A DNA stretch of 32,956 nucleotides from an uncultured Sulfolobales archaeon (GTDB taxonomy: Archaea > Thermoproteota > Thermoprotei_A > Sulfolobales > NBVN01), in the NCBI GenBank assembly GCA_938083005.1, contig CALKCU010000046.1, positions 1 to 32,956 on the forward strand, given 5' to 3'. The notes beneath the pieces are model-generated. The model searched no databases. It was not told the origin of the DNA and was given only the letters and a program-made list of their open reading frames with translations. The position numbers were made by a program, and so were the translations under genes. Shown one piece after another: positions 17,133 to 24,919 of this stretch (the stretch's first letter is position 1; every line of letters starts with the position of its first letter).

Positions 17133-17368
17133 CTCGACCGACGCTCCTGGGGCGCGCGAGCCGCGCCGGAGTGGCGGGAGTGCGACGGGAGGGCTTCGGT
17201 ACTGGATAGCGTCCTGCCGCGCTCCGGGCCACTCCCCTATAAACCTCCTTCATTGGGACATCAAACCGGGGCCGCGCTCTCACTGGAACCAGCGGGTCCT
17301 TAATACTACCGGGAGCGGTTAATCCCGGCCTCAAGACCGAGAAAACCTATCAGCAAACGCGGTACTAG

Positions 17369-17386
17369 GACCCCCGGTTCGGGGGG
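17369..17386 (-). terminator. GC-rich hairpin after the two-TM mini-protein gene
   Basis: A perfect C5/G5 stem (CCCCCG and CGGGGG around GAAC-type loop bases) lies directly after the stop at 17394. No long T run follows, so terminator function is uncertain; it may act as an RNA 3'-end stabiliser. Confidence 0.35.
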
Positions 17387-17393
17387 CCTCGGT

Positions 17394-17648
17394 TTATGGC
17401 AGCAGTACGGCTATGACTATTAGGGCTATACCGAGTATGGTCAGCCCCAGCGTGAGCCTCTTTATCTTGAGATTCCACATGAGCTTCCCGAGCTTCGCCA
17501 GCCCGTAGGCGGCGTAGACGGCGGCGATGAAGAGCAGTATCGCCAGCCCGGCGGTAGCGGCCGCTTTAGCTGGATCGCTCCCCGAGAATATCCTAGCGAA
17601 CGGCTCGAGGATACTCCTGGAGGCCTCTATTACGGTCTCGACGCCCAT
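17394..17648 (-). CDS. Small two-TM membrane protein, unrecognised
   Basis: From the ATG at 17648 the product has 84 residues: an amphipathic start (MGVETVIEASRSILEPFARI), a helix at about 32-51 (AGLAILLFIAAVYAAYGLA), a basic loop with WNLKIKR and a second helix to the C-terminus. An earlier GTG at 17672 lies only about 13 nt from the TATA box at 17681-17690, so it is unlikely to be in the transcript. The spacing from the TATA box to the ATG is 37 nt. Archaea have many such small helical-hairpin proteins, including secretion and respiratory accessory subunits. No function can be assigned. Confidence 0.75.
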   Translation of the reverse strand: MGVETVIEASRSILEPFARIFSGSDPAKAAATAGLAILLFIAAVYAAYGLAKLGKLMWNLKIKRLTLGLTILGIALIVIAVLLP

Positions 17649-17680
17649 CGTACCCTGTCTATTGCTAGGCACCGGCTTTA

Positions 17681-17690
17681 CTTATAAAGC
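17681..17690 (-). promoter_or_regulatory. TATA box for the two-TM mini-protein gene
   Basis: The minus strand reads GCTTTATAAG, centred 37 nt before the ATG at 17648. Confidence 0.6.
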
Positions 17691-17711
17691 GGTAGGCGCA
17701 ACGGAACCCCG

Positions 17712-19004
17712 TTACGACCTCCTGAACGCTCCTGCGCCGGCGTACCTCGAGTCGCCCGAGAGGTAGTCCTCTATCCTGAGCAGCTCGTTATACTTAGACG
17801 TCCTCTCGCCTCTAGCGGGGGCCCCGCTCTTTATCAGTCCGGTGCCGTAGGCCACGGCTATGTGCGCTATAGAGACGTCCTCGGTCTCTCCACTTCTGTG
17901 ACTTACTATGGCCTTGCCCCCCAGCCTCCTGAGGAGCTCTACGGACTCCTCGGCCTCGGTAAGGGTCCCAATCTGGTTGACCTTTATTATAGCGCCGTCT
18001 ATCGCTCCCCCGGAGAAGTACTCAGAGACGAGCCTGGCGCTAGTCACGGTCAGGTCGTCTCCTATGATCAGCGCCCTACCCCTGAGAGCCGACTTCAGCT
18101 CCCGGAAGTAGTGGGGCTGGTCCTCAGCGAACGGGTCCTCTATGCTGACTACGGGGAACTCCGCGACGAGATCCACGTAGAGCTCCAGTAGCCTGTCCCC
18201 CCCGAGCCTCCTGCCGTCAACGAGGTAAGCCCCGCCGCTGTAGAACTGAGACGCCGCCGCATCGACGGCTAGCAAGAAGTCCTCGCCAGCTCTATAGCCA
18301 GCCTCTGAGATAGCCTTCACGAGAGCCTCCAGAGCCTCCCTGGTCTCCTTCATCGGTGGAGCGAAGCCCCCCTCGTCCCCGACGTTGATGGCCGCCGGTC
18401 CGTAGGTCCTCTTGAGGAGCTCCTTCAGGGTCTTGTAGACCTCCACAGCTATCCTGAGGGCCTCGGAGAACGTCGACGCTCCCACGGGAGCTATCATGAA
18501 CTCCTGGAACGAGAGCTCGTTGCCCGCGTGCGCACCGCCGTTGATTACGTTCATTAGCGGTACGGGGAGGACCCTCGCCAGCCTTCCCCCCAGGAACTCG
18601 AAGAGGGGGAGCCCGGCGGTGTCCGCCGCAGCGTTGACCACAGCTAGGGAGGTGGCGGTGGTCGCGTTGGCGCCTAGCCTAGACTTGTTCGGCGTTCCGT
18701 CGATCTCTATAATCCTCCTGTCCACATCCCTGAACCTATACGAGCTCATCCCGGTGATGGCCGGTGCTATGTACTTGTTCACGGCCTCCACAGCCTTCCC
18801 GACGCCTCTGCCCAGATACCTCTTGTCTCCATCCCTAAGCTCGACCGCCTCCCTGAGGCCCCGAGACGCTCCAGCCGGGGCTATCCCCCTGCCGCAGCCT
18901 CCGCCCCTCGTTACCACGCTGACCTCGACGGTCGGGTCTCCTCTAGAGTCCAGCACCTGCAGGGCTCTCACATGCTCTATTACGAACTCGGACACCCGCG
19001 TCAC
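17712..19004 (-). CDS. eno: Enolase (phosphopyruvate hydratase)
   Basis: Glycolytic and gluconeogenic enzyme interconverting 2-phosphoglycerate and phosphoenolpyruvate. Seen: LDSRGDPTVEV at the N-terminus, NGGAHAGNELSFQEFMIAP, the catalytic-acid motif GDEGGFAPP, Mg ligands in SIEDP and GDDLTVT, the catalytic Lys in IKVNQIGTL, and SHRSGETED. The mobile loop is PAGASRG instead of PSGASTG: the Mg-binding second Ser is kept, but Ser36 and Thr40 (yeast numbering) are Ala and Arg. I start it at GTG 19004 (430 aa; 18995 also possible), because longer frames reach back into the translin gene and exceed family length. Its TATA-like element (19026-19038) overlaps the translin stop codon. Confidence 0.95.
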   Translation of the reverse strand: MTRVSEFVIEHVRALQVLDSRGDPTVEVSVVTRGGGCGRGIAPAGASRGLREAVELRDGDKRYLGRGVGKAVEAVNKYIAPAITGMSSYRFRDVDRRIIEIDGTPNKSRLGANATTATSLAVVNAAADTAGLPLFEFLGGRLARVLPVPLMNVINGGAHAGNELSFQEFMIAPVGASTFSEALRIAVEVYKTLKELLKRTYGPAAINVGDEGGFAPPMKETREALEALVKAISEAGYRAGEDFLLAVDAAASQFYSGGAYLVDGRRLGGDRLLELYVDLVAEFPVVSIEDPFAEDQPHYFRELKSALRGRALIIGDDLTVTSARLVSEYFSGGAIDGAIIKVNQIGTLTEAEESVELLRRLGGKAIVSHRSGETEDVSIAHIAVAYGTGLIKSGAPARGERTSKYNELLRIEDYLSGDSRYAGAGAFRRS

Positions 19005-19025
19005 CCCCGCTCCAGGACCCGGCCT

Positions 19026-19038
19026 CACTATTAAGACC
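19026..19038 (-). promoter_or_regulatory. TATA-like element for enolase, overlapping the translin stop codon
   Basis: The minus strand reads GGTCTTAATAGTG; its TAA is the translin stop. Centred about 28 nt before GTG 19004 and 37 nt before GTG 18995. Enolase may be expressed both from here and by read-through. Confidence 0.4.
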
Positions 19039-19663
19039 CCGATCCGAGCGCCCTCCCGGCCTGCTCGCACGCTCTCTCTAGCTTTACCCTGGACTCTATA
19101 TCGATCAGGAGGACCCTCCAATCGTCGATAACTTTCCGGTACACGTCGAGCTTCCTCCTCAGTCCCGGGACCACCGCGTCGGCGAAGTCCAGTTCCGAGA
19201 GCTCCTCGTATATCCCCTCGGCGAGCTCGAAGTACCTGTAGCTCTCCTCGTAGTCCCCGCTCCTTAGGAGCTCCAGTGAGAGTCTCTTCAGCTCCCCTAT
19301 GAGGTCCGCGCTGCCCAGGACGTAGGGCACCGGGTGAGCGCGGAGCTCTTCGGGACCCTTGAGGCCCCCTCCGAAAACCGTGGAGTAGAGCTGTATCGCC
19401 TCGACATACTCGGCGGCTATAGAGTAGAACAGACCCGAGTAGTAGAGCTCGGGGTGGGATGAGACGCTCTCCACCAAGGACTCGAAGGCTCTGCTGAGCT
19501 CGCGTGCGAGCTCGTGCGCGCCAGCTTGGTCCCTTCTCAGGACGCTTGAAACCAGTCTCCTGGAGAGGCGGGAGAGCTCTCTCCCAGCGTTAACGAGCCT
19601 CTCTCGAGCGGCTTCCATTTCCACCAGCTTCTCCCTGAGGGCCTCAACGCGCAAACCTCCCAA
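19031..19663 (-). CDS. Translin-family RNA-binding protein
   Basis: An all-helical protein of about 210 residues matching archaeal translin homologues. The diagnostic C-terminal half is present: VPYVLGSADLIGELKRL, then a GDYEESYRYFELAEGIYEEL helix and VPGLRRKLDVYRKVIDD. Eukaryotic translin forms octameric barrels with TRAX and trims RNA; the archaeal role is less clear. I prefer TTG 19663, which follows the TATA-like run at 19694-19703 by about 35 nt; the longest frame (TTG 19696) begins inside that box. Enolase begins 27 nt after the stop on the same strand. Confidence 0.88.
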   Translation of the reverse strand: MGGLRVEALREKLVEMEAARERLVNAGRELSRLSRRLVSSVLRRDQAGAHELARELSRAFESLVESVSSHPELYYSGLFYSIAAEYVEAIQLYSTVFGGGLKGPEELRAHPVPYVLGSADLIGELKRLSLELLRSGDYEESYRYFELAEGIYEELSELDFADAVVPGLRRKLDVYRKVIDDWRVLLIDIESRVKLERACEQAGRALGSGS

Positions 19664-19693
19664 CGCGCCACCCGCACTAGTCCGCGAGGAGCG

Positions 19694-19703
19694 CAAATTT
19701 ACG
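19694..19703 (-). promoter_or_regulatory. TATA-like element for the translin gene
   Basis: The minus strand reads CGTAAATTTG, about 35 nt before TTG 19663. Confidence 0.45.
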
Positions 19704-19737
19704 CGACCCGGGTACAGCTCCCGCCCGCTGGGACGCT

Positions 19738-19747
19738 GTTTTTATGC
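19738..19747 (+). promoter_or_regulatory. TATA box for tRNA-Gly
   Basis: GTTTTTATGC is centred 26 nt before the first base of the tRNA, the standard archaeal TATA-to-start distance. Confidence 0.65.
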
Positions 19748-19768
19748 TCTAGAGTCCCGGAAATAGCG

Positions 19769-19844
19769 GCGGCGGTCGTCCAGCCTGGTCTAGGACGCCG
19801 GCCTTCCACGCCGGAGATCCCGGGTTCGAATCCCGGCCGCCGCA
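19769..19844 (+). tRNA. tRNA-Gly (anticodon TCC)
   Basis: The cloverleaf folds completely: acceptor GCGGCGG/CCGCCGC, D-stem GTCC/GGAC, anticodon stem CCGGC/GCCGG with loop CTTCCAC (anticodon TCC at 19805-19807), variable AGATC, T-arm CCGGG-TTCGAAT-CCCGG and discriminator A. There is no intron and no encoded CCA. It reads GGA and probably GGG codons. Confidence 0.96.
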
Positions 19845-20419
19845 CTGCCCCGCGGGGGTGAGGGCTCGAGGACCGCCGCCATCGACCCTCCCGGTTAGCG
19901 TTCCCCGGGCCCCGGTCGAGTCCGGCCTGAGGGAGCGGGCCAGCGCCGGGAGCATCATGGACGAGGATCTCCCGGGCCGGCCGAGCCCATGCCATAACCG
20001 CGAGTGGGCGCCCGGGGGAGGGCGGCAGACACTTCGAGCTCTCTCGAAGGGCTGAGTTGCCCTACTAGAGGGTTTCGCCGCCAGTCGTCCGAGGGTGCCG
20101 GACGCTCGCTCGTAATCCTGGGCGCGCTTCCTGAGAGTTTGCGTTTTACGGTGCTGAGGCGAGGGGTACCCCGAGAGCCCCATGGAAATGCTGATAGAAA
20201 TGCCGCAGGAACAGGCGTGCCGGTCGTCCTAGCGGTCAACCCGGGGCAGCCCCTCCTGGCACTAGCCCTCCGGATGGCCGGGGAGAGGGTACCAAGCCCG
20301 CAGGAGGAGGGAGTGCGCGCTGCTGACCGGAGCCCGGCGGAGCTCTCCGCGGGTGAAGCGTTGCGGAGCCGAGCGAGGCCCGAGGGTATATAGCGTCTCA
20401 CTAACATAGTCTGTGGAAG
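19845..20419. other. 575-bp stretch without a recognisable gene
   Basis: GC-rich DNA between tRNA-Gly and the RNA methyltransferase gene. Overlapping frames on both strands have arginine-, alanine- and proline-rich shuffled composition and no domain. I looked for conserved words of 7S RNA, RNase P RNA and 5S RNA and did not find them. Several inverted GC blocks are present, so a structured RNA is possible. The methyltransferase promoter is at 20384-20394. Confidence 0.45.
20384..20394 (+). promoter_or_regulatory. TATA box for the RNA m5C methyltransferase gene
   Basis: GGGTATATAGC is centred 30 nt before the ATG at 20420, predicting an almost leaderless mRNA. Confidence 0.65.
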
Positions 20420-21781
20420 ATGGGGGAACCCTACAGGATTAGCTGGCGGGACGTGGCCGCACTGATCGAGGCCGTACTTAGAGCGGAGGCTGTCAAACCC
20501 GCTCAGCAGGCCAAGAGGGACGCCTTCAAGAAGTTCGGGATACTGGGGACCAGGAGGGACTCGCCGCTAACGGCCATCTTCTACGGCATCATGCTCAGGT
20601 TGGGAGTGATAGACAGGGCGATAGAGGACCTGACAGGCTCCAGGAGCCCCCTGCTGCTCGACCCGCGGCTTAGGGCCGCGCTTAGGGTCTTCATCTACCT
20701 GGAGCTCTTCGCCAAGGAAGGTGTGACCTACGAGAGGAAGCTCGAGTGCCTGAAGAGGACCGCGGCATGGCTCTCGTCCAGAGTCCACCCGTACGTCGGT
20801 ATGTGGTTCGTGGACGCTGTCGAAGGGCTCTCTACCTACAAGCTGACCCCCAAGTCTCCAGACGACGAGCTGATGCTCAGGTATCTTCTCCCACCGTGGT
20901 ACGTTAGGAGAATAATCGAGCTCGCGGGCCCCGAGGAAGCCGACAGGCTACTAAGGTCCTTCATGGAGAGGCCCAAGATAAGCGTGAGGGTGAACCTCCT
21001 CAAGGCCACAGTCGAGGAGGTCTTGGAGAGACTTAAGGCTGAGGGGAAGGACCCTGAAGTCTCGGCGGTGGTCCCGACCGTCGTGAGGTTCGAAGGCCCG
21101 TACAACTTCGACAGGTCGGAGCTCTTCAGGAGCGGCAAGATAGTAATACAGGAGGAGCCGGCGGCTCTAGCTTCTATAATCCTTGACCCGAGGCCCGGCG
21201 AAACGGTCGTGGACCTAGCGGCAGCGCCCGGGGGTAAGACGGAGCACATGGGGGAGCTGATGAGGAACCGAGGCACCATCTACGCTTTCGACGTCGACGA
21301 GACCAGGATGAGGAGGCTCGAGGAGCTGGTCAGGAGGGCTGGGATAACGATAGTCAAGACTTTTGTCCGCGACGGAAGGGAGGCTCCCAGAGTGCTCGGA
21401 GAGGGGGTAGCGGACAGAGTCCTCGTCGACGCTCCGTGTAGCTCCGACGGCACTCTAGCTAAGAACCCGGATCTGAGGTGGAGACTGGTGGAGAGCGACG
21501 TGGCCAAGCTAGCCCAGCTCCAGTACGAGCTCCTGAAGGCCGCGCTCAAGCTGGTTAAGCCGGGCGGGCGCATACTCTACACTACCTGCTCTCTACTCAA
21601 GGAGGAAAACGAGGAGGTCGTCGAGAGGCTCCTCAGGAGGGAGGGCAGGAAGGTGAGGCTAGTCCCCCTCGAGGGTCCCTACTCCCCCGGCTTTCTGCCT
21701 GGCACCATGAGGGTGTGGCCGCACGTCCACAAGACCATAGGCTTCTTCTACGCGCTATTGGAGAAGACCGGCGGGGGCTGA
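20420..21781 (+). CDS. RNA cytosine-C5 methyltransferase, NOL1/NOP2/Sun family with NusB-like domain
   Basis: This 453-aa enzyme uses S-adenosylmethionine to form 5-methylcytosine in rRNA or tRNA. Residues 1-150 form a helical NusB-like domain; the ferredoxin-like segment with RVNLLKATVEEV follows; the Rossmann domain starts at EEPAALASIILDPRPGE. Motif I is DLAAAPGGKT. The two catalytic cysteines are in DAPCSSDGT (motif IV) and TTCSLL (motif VI). The layout is that of RsmB. The target nucleotide is not predictable. The ATG fits a near-leaderless transcript from the TATA box at 20384-20394. Confidence 0.94.
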   Translation: MGEPYRISWRDVAALIEAVLRAEAVKPAQQAKRDAFKKFGILGTRRDSPLTAIFYGIMLRLGVIDRAIEDLTGSRSPLLLDPRLRAALRVFIYLELFAKEGVTYERKLECLKRTAAWLSSRVHPYVGMWFVDAVEGLSTYKLTPKSPDDELMLRYLLPPWYVRRIIELAGPEEADRLLRSFMERPKISVRVNLLKATVEEVLERLKAEGKDPEVSAVVPTVVRFEGPYNFDRSELFRSGKIVIQEEPAALASIILDPRPGETVVDLAAAPGGKTEHMGELMRNRGTIYAFDVDETRMRRLEELVRRAGITIVKTFVRDGREAPRVLGEGVADRVLVDAPCSSDGTLAKNPDLRWRLVESDVAKLAQLQYELLKAALKLVKPGGRILYTTCSLLKEENEEVVERLLRREGRKVRLVPLEGPYSPGFLPGTMRVWPHVHKTIGFFYALLEKTGGG

Positions 21782-21815
21782 GCGATCGGGCGGGGGCGAG
21801 GACCTACCCAGAATG

Positions 21816-22022
21816 CTAGCTGGGCGCCGCCTTAGCTTTCCTGGGAACGGACGACGGGGGCACTACCGTCGGCACCGGCAAACCGGCTTCCTTTCTCTTC
21901 CTGACCCAGTACTCTCTCCTGTTCCTCTGCCTCGGGGGTAGGTTCCTCCTGGGCCTCGAGGGTATCTTAGGCGTGGCACTCCTCACCTTCCCGGCCTTCG
22001 TCATGGAGCCGTGAGTGGGCAC
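21816..22022 (-). CDS. Small ribosomal subunit protein eS30
   Basis: The N-terminus MPTHGSMTKAGKVRSATPKI and the block RQRNRREYWVRKRKEAG identify eS30, a small basic protein of the 30S subunit. At 68 aa it is somewhat longer than usual; the extra is a Pro/Ala/Lys tail after KEAGLP. Start GTG 22022 lies 7 nt after the Nop10 stop. A TATA-like run GCTTATAATT (22064-22055) inside the Nop10 coding end gives it a possible own promoter. Confidence 0.88.
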   Translation of the reverse strand: MPTHGSMTKAGKVRSATPKIPSRPRRNLPPRQRNRREYWVRKRKEAGLPVPTVVPPSSVPRKAKAAPS

Positions 22023-22028
22023 TACTGC

Positions 22029-22277
22029 TCACCAGACTCTACTTGCACACAGAGAATTATAAGCCGAGCTGTTTCGCCTAGGCGTATCCCTGTCCGCGGT
22101 TTTCTCAGCTTCGGTCTGGACCCCCTCTTTGGCCATCACTCTATACTTGACGTACCTGTCGAGCGGGGAGAACCTGGGCGGGCTGGCGACGACGGTGTCG
22201 CTCCCGCATTTGGGGCAGATCTCCTTCAGAGTGTAGGCTCCGCATCTGGGGCACTTCCTTATGAAGAACCTAACCAA
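22029..22277 (-). CDS. nop10: H/ACA RNP protein Nop10, with an extended C-terminus
   Basis: Residues 1-50 are standard archaeal Nop10: MVRFFIRKCPRCGAYTL, then KEICPKCG (zinc knuckles CPRC and CPKC) and the Cbf5-binding stretch PPRFSPLDRYVKYR. Nop10 works with Cbf5, Gar1 and L7Ae in guide-RNA pseudouridylation. Most archaeal versions end soon after this; here the frame runs on to 82 aa with a polar tail. The tail codons coincide with the promoter of eS30. TTG start 22277 overlaps the aIF2alpha stop by 8 nt, so translation is probably coupled. Confidence 0.9.
   Translation of the reverse strand: MVRFFIRKCPRCGAYTLKEICPKCGSDTVVASPPRFSPLDRYVKYRVMAKEGVQTEAEKTADRDTPRRNSSAYNSLCASRVW
22055..22064 (-). 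promoter_or_regulatory. TATA-like element for eS30 inside the Nop10 tail
   Basis: The minus strand reads GCTTATAATT, about 37 nt before the GTG of eS30, in otherwise GC-rich coding DNA. Confidence 0.45.
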
Positions 22278-23064
22278 GCTTCACCCTCTCGAAGCTGAAG
22301 CTTATGCCGAGCTTCTTGCTTAGGCTCTCGGCCATTTTTACCACCTCCGCCAGTCTACCCTCTAGCACCTTGTAGTCCGTGCCGATGAGCTCGATCCTGT
22401 ACCTCGGCGCTCCCTCGGTGTACACTCTGACCCTGACGTCGCCTCCGGGGGCGGCGCTCGCGGAGCTGAGCAGCTCCCTGATCCTGTAAACGCCGTCCGG
22501 CTCGAAGCTAGTTAGGGTGAACACGCCCCCGATCTTGACCTGCTTGAGCTTCGCCACGTGCTTGGGTATCTCCTCCATGAGCTCCGCAACCCACTCGTCC
22601 GGAACCCCAGCGCTTCTGAGGACCTCCTCCCCCCTGAGTAGCGCGTCCTCGAAGGCTGTCAGGACGTCCCCGTACGCCTCCTCCAGCTTCCGCCACACGC
22701 TCAGGTAAGCCTCATCGAGGCTCCTGCCGAGCCTCTTGGCGACGAGCTCCAGGATCTTCTCAGCCTTCCTCGCGCGCTTCCACTCCTTCAGCTTCCTCTT
22801 GCGCTCGGTCTCGACGACTCTCTTCAGGGATACGTCGACCTGCCCCTTCCGCCTGTCCACCCTTACGACCTTCACGACGATCTTCTGCCCCTCCTTGACG
22901 ACCTCCCTTATGTTCTTGACCCACTTGCTGCTCACCTCGTTCCACGGGAGGTAGGCTTCGATACCGTACTCGTCCAGCTTGACGTAGGCCCCCAAGTCGA
23001 ATATTCTATCCACGGTCGCTACGCAGAGCTCGTTTATAGAAGGAAGACCCTCCCTCCTAATCAA
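22270..23064 (-). CDS. Translation initiation factor aIF2 alpha subunit
   Basis: The 264-aa protein has an N-terminal S1 OB-fold (about 10-85: ATVDRIFDLGAYVKLDEYG, with VDVSLKRV at its end), a helical middle domain and the C-terminal alpha/beta domain that binds the gamma subunit (YRIELIGTDYKVLEGRL). As part of the aIF2 trimer it helps deliver initiator tRNA to the ribosome. TTG start at 23064, 6 nt after the eS27 stop. The eL42-eS27-aIF2alpha-Nop10 order is conserved in archaea. Confidence 0.96.
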   Translation of the reverse strand: MIRREGLPSINELCVATVDRIFDLGAYVKLDEYGIEAYLPWNEVSSKWVKNIREVVKEGQKIVVKVVRVDRRKGQVDVSLKRVVETERKRKLKEWKRARKAEKILELVAKRLGRSLDEAYLSVWRKLEEAYGDVLTAFEDALLRGEEVLRSAGVPDEWVAELMEEIPKHVAKLKQVKIGGVFTLTSFEPDGVYRIRELLSSASAAPGGDVRVRVYTEGAPRYRIELIGTDYKVLEGRLAEVVKMAESLSKKLGISFSFERVKLG

Positions 23065-23070
23065 GGCTTC

Positions 23071-23268
23071 CTACCCCAGAACTCTGACGATTTCGCCTAG
23101 AATCTTAGCCTTCCCCCCGGTCGGCACAGCTAGCAGGGATCCGCAGACGAAGCACTTCACCGGGAAGGTGGCGTGGTCGAAGACTACCTGCTCGTTGCCG
23201 CAAGAAGGGCACTTAACCCTCAGGAAGGAGCTCCTCGGCATCGGGATGAGGATCCTCTTCTTCTTCAT
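23071..23268 (-). CDS. Small ribosomal subunit protein eS27
   Basis: A 65-aa zinc-ribbon ribosomal protein: [20 protein letters not shown] gives the first knuckle (CPSC) and [18 protein letters not shown] the second (CFVC). Its ATG overlaps the eL42 stop by 4 nt. Confidence 0.96.
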   Translation of the reverse strand: MKKKRILIPMPRSSFLRVKCPSCGNEQVVFDHATFPVKCFVCGSLLAVPTGGKAKILGEIVRVLG

Positions 23269-23552
23269 TTAACCACCTCGACTAGCTCGACCTTTTTCAG
23301 CCTTACGCCCTCTCTGTGCTGTATGTAGCCGCACTTGCCGCATTTCAGCTTTAGCACGACTTTCTTGGTTACCTTGGCGAATCTCTTCTGCTCGGGCTTC
23401 CGCTTGCTCCCGTAGCCCTCCTGCTTGCGCCTGTACCTGCGCTCGCCCTCCGCTAGAGCCCTCCTCCTGCCGTGCTTATACATGGTTACGCTGTGCTCCA
23501 CATGCGTCCCGCACCTGGGACAGTACGTCCTAATCACCCTGGGTACTCTCAA
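23265..23552 (-). CDS. Large ribosomal subunit protein eL42 (L44e)
   Basis: The 95-aa protein shows the eL42 zinc site [14 protein letters not shown] at the start and [12 protein letters not shown] near the end, with the signature loop [17 protein letters not shown] between. It lies near the E site of the 50S subunit. The TTG start follows a GAGG, and the TATA box at 23582-23595 is 36 nt upstream; this is probably the promoter of the whole five-gene cluster. Confidence 0.96.
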   Translation of the reverse strand: MRVPRVIRTYCPRCGTHVEHSVTMYKHGRRRALAEGERRYRRKQEGYGSKRKPEQKRFAKVTKKVVLKLKCGKCGYIQHREGVRLKKVELVEVVK

Positions 23553-23581
23553 CTCCCGCTCCTCTCGAACTATTAGCCGAA

Positions 23582-23595
23582 GAGCTTAAAAGCTA
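23582..23595 (-). promoter_or_regulatory. TATA box of the eL42-eS27-aIF2alpha-Nop10 cluster
   Basis: The minus strand reads TAGCTTTTAAGCTC, centred 36 nt before the TTG of eL42. Confidence 0.6.
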
Positions 23596-23661
23596 AGCCG
23601 TGTCCTCGAGCACGGCCAAAGCTGTCCAACGGGCACCGCGAATAGGCATCAACCGCCAAGG

Positions 23662-23673
23662 CTCTTTTAAGGA
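23662..23673 (+). promoter_or_regulatory. TATA box for the phosphate transporter gene
   Basis: CTCTTTTAAGGA is centred about 40 nt before the GTG at 23707. Confidence 0.5.
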
Positions 23674-23706
23674 TCGCCCTCAGGATACCTGAGCTGGGGA
23701 AGGATC

Positions 23707-24753
23707 GTGGACGTAGCCATAGCGCTAGGGTTCGCGCTGATGGTATACATAGCGTGGTGCATAGGAGCTAACGACGCATCCAACCCCACGGAGTGCGCCG
23801 TTGGTGCTGGAGCGCTGAACCTCAGGAGGGCGCTGGTGCTCTTCTCGGTCTTCGTCGCGGCGGGCTCCCTGCTCCAGGGCTGGATGGTAATGAAGACTTT
23901 CGGAGGGGGCGTAAGCGACCTGAAGAGCATCTACGACGCGCTAACGGCGTCGCTGGCTACTGGGACTTGGATAACCGCGGCGAGCCTCCTAGGCATGCCG
24001 ATATCGACCACACACAGCGCTGTCGGGAGCGTGCTGGGAGTGGGTTTAGCACACTTCTTCATCTACGGGAGCGCGAGCGTAAGATACGAGGTGGTGCTCA
24101 GGGTAGTGATCAGCTGGATCACATCGCCGCTGGGCTCCATAGCCCTCGCGGCCCTGCTCTACGTAGCCCTGAGAAAGCTTTACGGCTACAGTACGACGAA
24201 GATGGGTATACCCCCGGACAGAGTGGACAGAGTGCTGAGGTACGTGTTGATAGGCGCGCTGGCCTTCTCGGCCTACAGCTTTGGAGCCAACGATGTGGGG
24301 AACGCCACTGGGGTTTACGTGGCGTTCGTGAGGCTCGGCGGGGCTCCCGCGAGGGGTATAGACGTGGCGACGGCGATGGTGCTCGCCGCCGTAGGAGCAT
24401 TTGGGATAGCGCTGGGGGGCTTCACGGTGGGTAGGAGAGTAATCGCGACAGTAGCGTACAGGATAACCAGGCTAGACCTCGTCAGCGGTGTTGCCGGGGA
24501 GCTCGCCAACGCGCTAGTCGTTTGGCTGTTTACTACTGTGCCATACGTTCTGTTCGGGTACGGCATGCCCGTATCGACAACTCACGCGAGCGTATCGGCG
24601 ATCATCGGGATCGGCTTAGTTAAGGGCGGCCCGAGGGGCATCAGCGCGTCGACGGTCCTGAAGATCCTCGCGTCGTGGCTGTTAACGGTACCGCTCTGCA
24701 GCGGTATAGCGTTAGGATTGAGGGTTCTAGTGTACGGCGTACTCCGCGTCTGA
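23707..24753 (+). CDS. PiT-family inorganic phosphate transporter
   Basis: This 348-aa polytopic membrane protein has the internal duplication of the PHO4 family: the first half carries GANDASNPTE and MPISTTHSAVGSVLG, the second GANDVGNATG and MPVSTTHASVSAIIG. PiT carriers import phosphate with H+ or Na+. GTG start with GGGGAAGG upstream. No PhoU-like gene is adjacent, and the right-hand neighbour is a tRNA. Confidence 0.95.
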   Translation: MDVAIALGFALMVYIAWCIGANDASNPTECAVGAGALNLRRALVLFSVFVAAGSLLQGWMVMKTFGGGVSDLKSIYDALTASLATGTWITAASLLGMPISTTHSAVGSVLGVGLAHFFIYGSASVRYEVVLRVVISWITSPLGSIALAALLYVALRKLYGYSTTKMGIPPDRVDRVLRYVLIGALAFSAYSFGANDVGNATGVYVAFVRLGGAPARGIDVATAMVLAAVGAFGIALGGFTVGRRVIATVAYRITRLDLVSGVAGELANALVVWLFTTVPYVLFGYGMPVSTTHASVSAIIGIGLVKGGPRGISASTVLKILASWLLTVPLCSGIALGLRVLVYGVLRV

Positions 24754-24885
24754 CGCGCTCCGCGTTTGATCGGCGGATTCGCGGCCGGGCACACGGTTAC
24801 AAGATGACGTGAGCCGGAGACCCTGGAGTTGCTGGTAAGCTGCGTGTGGGGTGAGCGAGCAAACCGGGAGAGAGCCGTGTACAAA

Positions 24886-24899
24886 GGCTTAAAAGCCTT
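24886..24899 (+). promoter_or_regulatory. TATA box for tRNA-Lys
   Basis: The palindromic GGCTTAAAAGCCTT is centred 28 nt before the tRNA. Confidence 0.65.
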
Positions 24900-24919
24900 A
24901 AGCTGACAGGAATGTGAGA

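Larger units (their letters stand above)
17093..17393. other. Intergenic region with promoter and hairpin elements
   Basis: There is no convincing gene in these 301 bp. They hold the TATA box of the HD gene (17123-17132), a second TATA-like run CTATAAACC near 17238-17246 that could point either way, and the GC hairpin at 17369-17386 after the small membrane protein. A short transcript from the second element is possible but unsupported. Confidence 0.4.

Noticed and set aside
17107-17334. Minus-strand frame of 75 codons upstream of the second HD gene
   Set aside because: It spans the HD promoter and has no recognisable sequence features.
19955-20407. Overlapping frames of 129-150 codons on both strands
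   Set aside because: Open on both strands with shuffled Arg/Ala/Pro/Ser composition and no start signal. GC-rich noncoding DNA explains them.
19845-20419. 7S RNA, RNase P RNA or 5S rRNA
   Set aside because: The conserved core words of these RNAs were looked for on both strands by eye and not found.
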